Assembly (NCBI GenBank): GCA_015712185.1
Contig: JADDYF010000109.1
Location: 1-35,194, forward strand
Reading direction: 5' to 3'
Length of the DNA: 35,194 nt
Source: Bacteroidales bacterium
GTDB taxonomy: Bacteria > Bacteroidota > Bacteroidia > Bacteroidales > VadinHA17
Shown piece after piece: positions 1 through 8,531 of this stretch. The position numbers and the translations under genes are program-made. The number at the start of each line of letters is the position of its first letter. Within the stretch, counting starts at the first letter, position 1. The notes under the pieces were generated by a model. It saw only the letters and a list, made by a program, of their open reading frames with translations, searched no databases and was not told the DNA's origin.

Positions 1-2856
1 GGAGTTAATGTAGATGCCATTGAACGGGGAGAGGACCGGGTTGCATTCAAGGAAACCATGAACCGGCTGGGTATTGAAATGCCAAAGAGCAAAGCTGTCA
101 ATACTGTTGAAGATGCAGAACAGGCAGCTGCAGAGCTGGGTTACCCGGTTGTCATACGGCCTGCCTATACACTTGGAGGGACCGGCGGCGGACTTGTATA
201 TAACATTGAGGAGCTACAGACCATAGCAGGCAGGGGCTTGTCTGCCAGCCTTGTCAACCAGGTGCTTGTTGAGGAATCTGTTGTCGGATGGGAAGAGCTG
301 GAGCTGGAAGTAGTAAGGGATGCAAAGAACCAGATGATAACGGTCTGCTTTATCGAGAATGTCGATGCAATGGGTGTCCATACCGGAGATTCTTTCTGCA
401 CGGCCCCGATGCTGACGATTGATCCTGAGCTGCAGAAACGTCTTCAGAAATATTCTTATTCAATCGTTGAAGCCATCGAGGTAATCGGAGGCACCAACAT
501 ACAGTTTGCACATGATCCGGTAACGGGCAGGATAGTTGTTATAGAGATCAATCCCCGAACGTCAAGGTCATCGGCTCTTGCTTCAAAAGCCACAGGGTTT
601 CCTATCGCTTTTGTTTCCTCCCTTCTTGCAGGCGGTCTGACACTCGATGAGATCCCCTACTGGCGTGAAGGCACTCTTGATAAGTACACACCATGGGGCG
701 ATTATGTTGTGGTGAAATTTGCCAGGTGGGCATTCGAGAAATTCGAAGGACTCGAGGACAAGCTGGGTACACAGATGCAGGCTGTGGGAGAAGTGATGAG
801 CATCGGGAAGACATACAAGGAAGCTCTTCAGAAAGCCATACGTTCCCTCGAGATCGGACGCTACGGGCTCGGATTTGCCAGGGATTTCAATAAGAAGCCT
901 CTGGATGAACTGATGAACCTGCTCAAACACCCATCAAGCGAGCGGCAGTTCATAATGTATGAAGCATTACGGAAAGGAGCCGGCATTGAGGATCTTTACA
1001 GAAGAACTCACATTAAACCATGGTTTATTGAGCAGATGAAGGAGCTGGTTGAGGAGGAAGAAAAGTTACTTGCGTTTAAAGGCGGTATTATGCCGGATGA
1101 ACTGCTTATTCAGGCAAAGAAGGATGGATTTGCTGACAGGTATCTGTCGAAACTGCTCGAAATACCTGAAAAAGAACTCAGGGCAAGGAGGATTTCACTT
1201 GGAGTGACGGAAGCATGGGAGCCTGTCCCTGTCAGCGGTGTTAAAAATGCTGCCTATTACTTCTCGACCTATAATGCCCCTGATAAGGTAGAGGTCAGCG
1301 GCAGAAAGAAGATAATGGTGCTTGGAGGAGGCCCGAACAGGATCGGGCAGGGCATTGAGTTTGATTATTGCTGCGTTCATGCTGCATTTGCCATCCGTGA
1401 TGCAGGATTTGAATCCATAATGGTAAATTGTAATCCTGAAACGGTATCGACGGATTACGATACTTCTGACAAGCTTTATTTCGAACCGCTTACTGCAGAG
1501 GACGTCCTGAGCATCTATGAGAAGGAAAAACCTGAAGGAGTCATAGTCCAGTTCGGAGGGCAGACACCACTGAATCTGGCAAAGGAGCTTGCAGAGGCAG
1601 GTGTTAAAATACTTGGAACCACTCCCGAAACAATTGATCTGGCTGAAGACCGCGACAGGTTCCGCCATGTAATAAACAAGCTGGGGATACCCCAGCCGGA
1701 ATCGGGAATGGCAAGCAATCTCGAAGAAGCCCTGACGATTGCGAAAAGGATCGGATACCCGCTGATGATCAGGCCATCGTATGTCCTTGGCGGGAGAGCG
1801 ATGAAGATCATTCTCGACGAAGAGATGCTCGAGCAGTATGTAACGGCAGCCGTGGGTGTCTCTCCCGACAGGCCGCTGCTTATCGATCTGTTCCTCGAAG
1901 ACGCCATCGAGTCAGAAGCCGATGCGTTGTCTGACGGCGTTGATGCATTTGTCCCCGCCATTATGCAGCACATTGAATATGCCGGCATACATTCCGGCGA
2001 TTCAGCGTGTGTGATACCTCCTGTTATAATCCCGAAAGAACATAAGAAAACTATTTACGACTATACCCGCCGGATCGCAATGGAACTGAAGGTGGTCGGC
2101 CTTCTGAACATACAATATGCCATTTATGAAGACGTGGTCTATATCCTAGAAGCAAATCCGAGGGCATCGCGTACAGTTCCCCTGGTCTCCAAAGTATGCA
2201 ACATCTCGATGGCAAGGATAGCAACACAGATCCTGATGGGACAAAAGCTGCCCGACTTTAACCTTAAGAACAGGTCATTCAGGCACTATGGTGTCAAAGA
2301 GGCTGTCTTCCCGTTCAATATGTTCCCTGCCATCGATCCTCTGCTTGGGCCTGAGATGCGCTCCACGGGGGAGGTGCTGGGGATGGCTGATACATACGGA
2401 ATGGCATTCTTTAAATCGCAGGAGGCAACTCAATCCCCGCTTCCTATAGAGGGAACCGTCCTGATAACAATTGCCGACCGTGACAAGAACCGCATAATTG
2501 ATGTTGCCAGGAATTTCAGAGATCTGGGTTTCAGGATATTATCTACAGGCGGTACTAAGCGGTTCCTCGCCAACCACGGAATTGAAGCCGAACTGATCCT
2601 TAAAGTCCACGAGGGAAGACCAAATATTGTTGATGCAATCAAGAACAAAGAGATTAATCTTGTGATAAACACACCTGCAGACCGCCTCAGCGAATATGAT
2701 GATTCGTATATCAGGAAGAACGCTATCAAATATAAAATCCCCTACATCACCACCACTTCTGCTGCACGCTCTGCTACCGAAGGTATCAAGGACCGGCACA
2801 ATGGCAATTACATGGTCCGCTCCCTCCAGGAATACCATTCAGCGATAGAGGACTGA
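1..2856 (+). CDS. carB: Carbamoyl-phosphate synthase large subunit, 5'-truncated by the window edge (frame open from base 1)
   Basis: Frame 1 is open from base 1 (GVNVDAIERGEDRVAFKETMNRLGIEMP...). Two ATP-grasp halves (VIRPAYTLGGTGGG; MIRPSYVLGGRAM; ILEANPRASRTVPLVSKV) and a C-terminal MGS-like domain (ILSTGGTKRFL...NLVINTPADR). Confidence 0.97.
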   Translation, partial: GVNVDAIERGEDRVAFKETMNRLGIEMPKSKAVNTVEDAEQAAAELGYPVVIRPAYTLGGTGGGLVYNIEELQTIAGRGLSASLVNQVLVEESVVGWEELELEVVRDAKNQMITVCFIENVDAMGVHTGDSFCTAPMLTIDPELQKRLQKYSYSIVEAIEVIGGTNIQFAHDPVTGRIVVIEINPRTSRSSALASKATGFPIAFVSSLLAGGLTLDEIPYWREGTLDKYTPWGDYVVVKFARWAFEKFEGLEDKLGTQMQAVGEVMSIGKTYKEALQKAIRSLEIGRYGLGFARDFNKKPLDELMNLLKHPSSERQFIMYEALRKGAGIEDLYRRTHIKPWFIEQMKELVEEEEKLLAFKGGIMPDELLIQAKKDGFADRYLSKLLEIPEKELRARRISLGVTEAWEPVPVSGVKNAAYYFSTYNAPDKVEVSGRKKIMVLGGGPNRIGQGIEFDYCCVHAAFAIRDAGFESIMVNCNPETVSTDYDTSDKLYFEPLTAEDVLSIYEKEKPEGVIVQFGGQTPLNLAKELAEAGVKILGTTPETIDLAEDRDRFRHVINKLGIPQPESGMASNLEEALTIAKRIGYPLMIRPSYVLGGRAMKIILDEEMLEQYVTAAVGVSPDRPLLIDLFLEDAIESEADALSDGVDAFVPAIMQHIEYAGIHSGDSACVIPPVIIPKEHKKTIYDYTRRIAMELKVVGLLNIQYAIYEDVVYILEANPRASRTVPLVSKVCNISMARIATQILMGQKLPDFNLKNRSFRHYGVKEAVFPFNMFPAIDPLLGPEMRSTGEVLGMADTYGMAFFKSQEATQSPLPIEGTVLITIADRDKNRIIDVARNFRDLGFRILSTGGTKRFLANHGIEAELILKVHEGRPNIVDAIKNKEINLVINTPADRLSEYDDSYIRKNAIKYKIPYITTTSAARSATEGIKDRHNGNYMVRSLQEYHSAIED

Positions 2857-2857
2857 A

Positions 2858-2887
2858 ACCACGGAGGGTACGGGTTAACACGGATTT
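2858..2887. repeat. CCACGGAG-type repeat arm directly after the carB stop
   Basis: ACCACGGAGGGTACGGGTTAACACGGATTT closely matches ACCACGGAGTACACTGATTAACACGGGATT at 7412. Confidence 0.6.
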
Positions 2888-2897
2888 ATTGAAACAG

Positions 2898-5800
2898 CTA
2901 ATGTTTCGAATAATTTTTTGGCGACACACCAAAATATTGCCTGAAAGATTTTGTAAAGTATGAAGGATTTGAGAATCCGACACTGTTGGCAATCTCAGTC
3001 ATATTTCCTGCTTTATGCAGTATCAGCTCTGCTGACTTTTCCAGACGGATGTTCCGGATAAGGATACCCGGGGTCAATCCTGTAAGGATCTTCAGCTTCC
3101 GTGTAAGATGCATCCTGCTCATTCCCGCTTTCTCGTGGAGCAATGCAACACTAAAGTCAAAATCCCTCACATTTTCCTCTATAATATGAATAACCTTCTC
3201 CATAAACCTGTCATCGACTGACTTTATATTATCCTTTCTTGCAGTAAATCTACCCAGATTGCTGTATTTCAGCCTTAGCTTTTCACGCAGTGACATCAGA
3301 TTTGAGATCCTGATTTTCAGTTCATCTATGCTGAATGGCTTTATTATATAGTCATCCGCGCCAGACTCCAGGCCCTTTATCTTATCAGCAAGGGTGCTCT
3401 TTGCCGAAAGTAATATTACCGGAATATGACTTGTAAGTTCGTTGTTCTTCAGCCGGTCACATAATGAAATCCCGTCAAGGTCGGGCATCATAATATCCGT
3501 AACTATAAGATCGGGCATCATTGTAAATGCTGTATGAAGTCCGGTACCGCCATTTTCTGAACACATAACATTATACTCATCCGAAAGATTGGACTGCAGG
3601 TAGTTACGTAAATCAGCATTATCTTCGATTATAAGGAGGCTCATCTTCCCTTCGCGCGGCAGCTCTGTTCCCGCCTTGGTCAGAATGCTCCTCATTGTAT
3701 TAACCGGTTTTTCCGGAGCAGCTTCTTCTTTTCCGATAATGACATACTCATCTTCATCCAGGTGTTCACTTCCGAGTGGAATAGTAACTGAAAATTCAGA
3801 TCCAGTATCCTTTTCACTAACAACCGTGATTTCTCCGTGCATCAGCCGTATCAATTCCTGAGTAATAGTAAGGCCGATACCGGTTCCGCCGTATTCATTA
3901 ATCCCTTCGACCCTGTAAAACCTGTCGAATATCCTCCCAAGATGCTCCCTGCTGATACCCGACCCCGAATCTGAGACTCTGATTTTAAGAGTGTCCTTTG
4001 TTTTTCCCTCTTCATTACGGAGGATTTCAACTGTGCATTTCACTGTCCCGTCCTGAGGAGTGAACTTAAAGGCATTTGAAAGCAGGTTTGATACAACTTT
4101 CTCAATCTTGTCCCTGTCGAATAATGTTACAAATTCGTAATCAGGTAATTCGGCGATATATTTAATTTGCCTGCTTTCTGCAAGAGAAAGAAATTCATAA
4201 ACAAGCATACGCAGGTGCTTTATCAGGTCTCCCTCAATCAATGTGATCTTCATTTTACCGGCATCAAGGCGCGATATGTCGAGAAGCTGGGTGACAAGCT
4301 GCATCAGCCTCTGAGCGTTCCTCTGCATTATCTCGATAATTCCTGATGTTTTTTCATCAAGGCCCTCCTTCCCTGACAGCTTTTCAAGCGGATCAATTAT
4401 AAGTGAGAGAGGTGTCCGTATCTCATGCGAAATCCCTGTAAAAAAATCAGTTTTAAGCCTGTCTGTTTCTGCAAGCTGAAGATTTTTTCTTTCAAGCTCC
4501 GCGGTATGTTCCTTTATCTGACCTTCAAGTAAGGCTTTGTCTTTTATAAGACTGTATGTCCTGTATCTTATGTAACCTGCAATAATTGAAATCAGGGTAA
4601 GGATATACAGGATATAAGCCACGGTGGACCTGTACCATGGCGGATGGATATGTATTTCGAATGAAGTTCCTGCCGGATTCCAGATATCATCATTATTTGA
4701 TCCCGTAACCCAGAATTCATATCTTCCGGGCGGCATCTGTCTGTATTCAACAGTCATATCAGAGCCTGCCTGCACGGTATCCCTGTCCAGTCCTTTCATA
4801 AAGTACCGGTATTGATTAAATAACGGTCTGTTGTAATTCAGGGCAGCATACCCTATCCTGATGTTGTTCTGGTCGTATCTGAGATCAATTTTCTTGATAT
4901 CCGTTACAGGTTCAGTCCGTGGATAAAGAGTTTTAAATTCCTTATCGTTAACATACAAGTTAGTGATATAGACAGGAGGTTTCTCCCGGTTCAGAGGTAT
5001 GACCCTTTTGATTATCATCAACCTGTTTCCCACCATAAACAGATTGATACCTGATTTCAGGCTGAATGACTGAGCTTCAAATCCCTTGACCGGCATATAG
5101 AAATCCTTTGCATTCTTCTTAAGAGTATCAATAACGGTTATCCGGTCATATCTGGTCAACCATATTCTGCCGTCGTTGTCGAGAAGCAGGTCACTGAATC
5201 CCATCGCCCCGGAAAGCTCAGGTATCTTTACTTTTGAAAAAGTCCCGGCCTTTCTGTTGAACAGATAAGGTCCTCCCTGTGAATTCAGTATCCATATATT
5301 CCTGTTGCTGTCCTCAGAGATCCTCAGGTAATTGTTATTAATTGTCCTGCCGGTATTATCGAATCCGGTATAATCGGTTATTTTGGTTTTGTAATTATCT
5401 GTTCTGAACAATCCGTCATATGTGGCGATCCATAATTCATCACTGCTGTCGACAATAAAATCCTCCAGATACGCTTCACTGTTCTTACCTGATAACTCAT
5501 CATAATCAATGTGCTTTTCAAAACGCTTTGCTCCGGCCGGTAACTTAAAAATTCCTTCAATTCTGGTCGCAACCCAGATTGTGCCTGATTTATCTTCTGC
5601 AAAAACATATGGGACTCCTGAATATGCCGGTGTGAAATCATCAATTGGTAATCTGAATTCCCTGAACAGATTCCTGTCAGGATCATATTTCACTATAGTT
5701 CCCCTTACCAGACCAAACCATGAATTACCTGAATTGTCCCTGTAAATACACTTGGCCGGAACATCAATACCCGGAATAGCCAGTTTTTTAAGTGCAGATC

Positions 5801-7163
5801 CATGAGTAATATCAGATTCTTTAATACTGTAAATACCACCTGTTACCGCCAGCCATATTGTTCCCTGATCATCCTCAGTAATTGCTGTCCGCCGTGTGGA
5901 TTCCACCCATTCATTACTATTAATTGGCATGGCCATAAACGGCAAAGAGTCGGCTACAAGCCGGAACATATGATTTGCCACACTACCAATCCAGAAATTT
6001 CCTGTATTGTCCTGAATGCATGTAAAGTCTATATTAGCAGGCACATAGTACAAGAACAGATACTCTGTTCCTCGGACAAAACGAAACATGAGCCCCTTGT
6101 AAAGATCAATAAACCAAAGACTTCCATCATTCCCTCCGAATATTCTGTTGATCCTCAGGTCGTTTTCCCATTTCTTGGTAACATGTTTGTCAGACAGGTA
6201 ATAGCCTGCTGTCTCACCATTTTGCGGATTAAGTCTAGTCAGAGCATTATTTCCAGTTATCCAGAGATAATCTGATGTATCAGTAAATATATCTGTAACT
6301 GTAGTTATTATTTTTTTAATATTGGATGTGATGCGGTCAGTATAAATTAATTTTACCTGTTCATATAATCCTTTTTCCGGATCAGTTATTTTCATTAAAC
6401 CCTTGTCTTCGGTACCAAACCAGATCATACCCCGTTTATCTTCTCTGACACAGTTGATTTTGCATTTTTCCGATGTACATAAATCATTTTCTCCGGGATA
6501 GAACCTTCTCCATTCTTTATCAAAAAGGTAGAGGCCGTTATCAGTTGCTATCCATATTCTTCCCGATTTATCCTCCAGAAACCTATCATATTCACAGACA
6601 ATCGGATTATGGCCTGAACGCCATGCAAGCGAATCGATTCCAAACCGTGTAAAAGATTGACTTTCGCTGTCAAAAGTAAAAATGTCCCTGTCGGTAATCA
6701 GCCACAGAAGGCCGTTTCTGTCTTCATTTATCAGCCTGATTGTATTGTCGGGACTGATAATATCAGTTGTATCAGGAATAAAGTAAGAGATCCTGTCTGA
6801 ATTTAAATCAATCCGGTTAAGTGCACCATAAGTACCAACCCAGATGTTACCGTTAGAATCTTCAAATATACTTTGTAAGAAAGCGCCATGAAGGGAGTAT
6901 TCATTTTCCCCGTAGCTGTATTTGTAATAGTTGATTCCGTCAAACCTGTACAATCCGGTTTCGGTGCCGCACCAGATAAATCCTTTCCTGTCCTGCATTA
7001 TACTGGTTACAGCAGGATCGGATTTTCCATTATCTATTACGAAGGTATCAAAACGCGCATTGATATTGTTTGCATTATGATAAAGTATTTTCTGGCAAAG
7101 GATTTCCCCACCCAATATCAGAAACGATCCTGCCAGAACAAGATATTTTGCACTTTTGGTCAT
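2898..7163 (-). CDS. Hybrid two-component system protein (HTCS): two-component-regulator propeller sensor, HisKA/HATPase, receiver, AraC-type HTH
   Basis: 1421 aa; N-terminal signal/TM segment; repeated propeller motifs (IMQDRKGFIWCGTETGLYRFD, IFEDSNGNIWVGTYGALNRID); HisKA motif FFTGISHEIRTPLSLI; ATPase NLLSNAFKFTP / GGTGIGLTI; receiver LLIIEDNADLRNYL...DLIVTDIMMPDLDG; AraC HTH MTEIANSVGFSNPSYFTKSFRQYFGVSPKNY. Confidence 0.95.
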   Translation of the reverse strand: MTKSAKYLVLAGSFLILGGEILCQKILYHNANNINARFDTFVIDNGKSDPAVTSIMQDRKGFIWCGTETGLYRFDGINYYKYSYGENEYSLHGAFLQSIFEDSNGNIWVGTYGALNRIDLNSDRISYFIPDTTDIISPDNTIRLINEDRNGLLWLITDRDIFTFDSESQSFTRFGIDSLAWRSGHNPIVCEYDRFLEDKSGRIWIATDNGLYLFDKEWRRFYPGENDLCTSEKCKINCVREDKRGMIWFGTEDKGLMKITDPEKGLYEQVKLIYTDRITSNIKKIITTVTDIFTDTSDYLWITGNNALTRLNPQNGETAGYYLSDKHVTKKWENDLRINRIFGGNDGSLWFIDLYKGLMFRFVRGTEYLFLYYVPANIDFTCIQDNTGNFWIGSVANHMFRLVADSLPFMAMPINSNEWVESTRRTAITEDDQGTIWLAVTGGIYSIKESDITHGSALKKLAIPGIDVPAKCIYRDNSGNSWFGLVRGTIVKYDPDRNLFREFRLPIDDFTPAYSGVPYVFAEDKSGTIWVATRIEGIFKLPAGAKRFEKHIDYDELSGKNSEAYLEDFIVDSSDELWIATYDGLFRTDNYKTKITDYTGFDNTGRTINNNYLRISEDSNRNIWILNSQGGPYLFNRKAGTFSKVKIPELSGAMGFSDLLLDNDGRIWLTRYDRITVIDTLKKNAKDFYMPVKGFEAQSFSLKSGINLFMVGNRLMIIKRVIPLNREKPPVYITNLYVNDKEFKTLYPRTEPVTDIKKIDLRYDQNNIRIGYAALNYNRPLFNQYRYFMKGLDRDTVQAGSDMTVEYRQMPPGRYEFWVTGSNNDDIWNPAGTSFEIHIHPPWYRSTVAYILYILTLISIIAGYIRYRTYSLIKDKALLEGQIKEHTAELERKNLQLAETDRLKTDFFTGISHEIRTPLSLIIDPLEKLSGKEGLDEKTSGIIEIMQRNAQRLMQLVTQLLDISRLDAGKMKITLIEGDLIKHLRMLVYEFLSLAESRQIKYIAELPDYEFVTLFDRDKIEKVVSNLLSNAFKFTPQDGTVKCTVEILRNEEGKTKDTLKIRVSDSGSGISREHLGRIFDRFYRVEGINEYGGTGIGLTITQELIRLMHGEITVVSEKDTGSEFSVTIPLGSEHLDEDEYVIIGKEEAAPEKPVNTMRSILTKAGTELPREGKMSLLIIEDNADLRNYLQSNLSDEYNVMCSENGGTGLHTAFTMMPDLIVTDIMMPDLDGISLCDRLKNNELTSHIPVILLSAKSTLADKIKGLESGADDYIIKPFSIDELKIRISNLMSLREKLRLKYSNLGRFTARKDNIKSVDDRFMEKVIHIIEENVRDFDFSVALLHEKAGMSRMHLTRKLKILTGLTPGILIRNIRLEKSAELILHKAGNMTEIANSVGFSNPSYFTKSFRQYFGVSPKNYSKH

Positions 7164-7309
7164 AAAACCAGTATTCCTCCGGAAGAAAAGCGAATCAGTT
7201 AAAATCCTGATGAAAAGATATGAATTTAGTGCAACTTAAACGTCTTCAGGCAATTTCGTTTTGACCAATTACAGGATTGATAACATAAAAAAGCGATTTT
7301 ATGTTACAA

Positions 7310-7410
7310 ATAAGCCCCTGCAGAGCTGCAACAGGTCTGCGATTATCCCGTCTTTTTCAGAAACAGTCTTCTCAAGCCCAGTAATCTGCTCATTCAGGGT
7401 ATCAGGTTTT
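7310..7410 (-). pseudogene. Truncated duplicate of the C-terminal coding end of the 7524..7838 coiled-coil gene
   Basis: Minus-strand translation DTLNEQITGLEKTVSEKDGIIADL... parallels VDGLNEQIAGLEKSAADKDGIIADL at the C-terminus of 7524..7838; no start codon or N-terminal half is present. Boundaries approximate. Confidence 0.75.
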
Positions 7411-7507
7411 AACCACGGAGTACACTGATTAACACGGGATTATATGCAAAGTAACATTTTTTTGTACTTCGCGGTTTCTCCGTGAAAATCCGTGCGACTC
7501 CGTGGCT
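7411..7507. repeat. CCACGGAG-type element with imperfect inverted ends
   Basis: Left arm CCACGGAGTACACTGATTAACACGG (7413-7437); right arm reverse complement CCACGGAGTCGCACGGATTTTCACGG (7480-7505). Related arm at 2858. Confidence 0.6.
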
Positions 7508-7523
7508 AATAATGACGAATTAT

Positions 7524-7838
7524 CTATTCCTTAACCTTTTTTCTGAGATCTGCTATTATCCCGTCTTTGTCAGCGGCTGATTTTTCGAGCCCGGCAATCT
7601 GCTCATTCAGGCCATCGACCTTTTTGTTGAGCCTGCTGATATCTTCCTTTAAACCGGCAACCTGTTTCTGGAGATCAGCCTTTTCCTCTTCAAGGCCTTT
7701 GATTATCGGAGTGTAGACAGATTTGGCATAGAACCAGGCAGTAAGGTAACCTATTATGGCAGAAACAAGCAGCAATGCAATTATTGTAATTACATTTCCT
7801 GCCACAGACTTTGCAAATACTATAACTAATAGTTCCAT
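7524..7838 (-). CDS. Small single-TM coiled-coil protein
   Basis: 104 aa; TM segment ITIIALLLVSAIIGYLTAWFY then heptad-like EEEKADLQKQVAGLKEDISRLNKKVDGLNEQIAGLEK; ends 5 bp after the OmpA-like CDS region on the same strand. Confidence 0.8.
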   Translation of the reverse strand: MELLVIVFAKSVAGNVITIIALLLVSAIIGYLTAWFYAKSVYTPIIKGLEEEKADLQKQVAGLKEDISRLNKKVDGLNEQIAGLEKSAADKDGIIADLRKKVKE

Positions 7839-7843
7839 TTTTA

Positions 7844-8359
7844 TTACATTTTAACTGATATTACTGTTCTTCTGTTCTTCGCTCTCTCTTCTTTTGTGAT
7901 GTAGCCTGCAGCAGGCTCATTCTCCCCTCTCGATTCTGCAGTTATCCTTCCGCGATTTATTCCCTGGCTTTCAAGATATTTCGCAATGACCTGGGCTCTC
8001 TTCAGACCAAGATCATTGTTATATTCAGGTGTCCCGACAATGTCTGTATGACCGGTTACAGATATCATTGATCCCGGATATTTATCAAGCCATGCTTTAA
8101 ACCGGGCAATGCTGTTGTCGGTTTGCGGATCAGCTTTGAACCTGGCATCATCAAATTCAAAGCAGATCGTCAGTTCCTCAGGCATTGATGCTTTAAGCTT
8201 CATTAAAGAATCTGCCTCTCTTGTAAGGGATTCAGGAATTGCCTGTTCCGGGGCTGGCTTGTTTTTGTTCATTGCAGGCAACAGCTTGTCGTTATACAAC
8301 CATGCTGAAACAAAACACCAGATCACGAAAGCGACAAATCCGGTAATAAGGATTCTCAT
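7844..8359 (-). CDS. OmpA-family C-terminal (peptidoglycan-binding-like) protein with N-terminal TM anchor
   Basis: ISVTGHTDIVGTPEYNNDLGLKRAQVIAKYLESQGINRGRITAESRGENEP...NRRTVISV is a typical OmpA-C motif. Confidence 0.9.
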   Translation of the reverse strand: MRILITGFVAFVIWCFVSAWLYNDKLLPAMNKNKPAPEQAIPESLTREADSLMKLKASMPEELTICFEFDDARFKADPQTDNSIARFKAWLDKYPGSMISVTGHTDIVGTPEYNNDLGLKRAQVIAKYLESQGINRGRITAESRGENEPAAGYITKEERAKNRRTVISVKM

Positions 8360-8531
8360 TTCTGTAAGTATATGTTTGGTTAAAGATCAGGTAATTATCC
8401 GTACAAGTTAACAATAAATTACAAAATAACGGATGACAAAATCAGAATAAATCACAGATTGAGTCAATTTTAATTCGGAAATTGATTTGTTTATAAGCAC
8501 GCTGTGCAGTTATCAAGTGTCTCCGGTTGTA

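Noticed and set aside
1195-1988. Antisense ORFs (157 aa each) opposite carB
   Set aside because: Shadow of a strongly conserved coding frame; low-complexity Ser/Ile-rich translations without recognisable motifs.
5802-6275. 157-aa plus-strand ORF inside the HTCS gene
   Set aside because: Antisense to clear propeller repeats; no domain signature.
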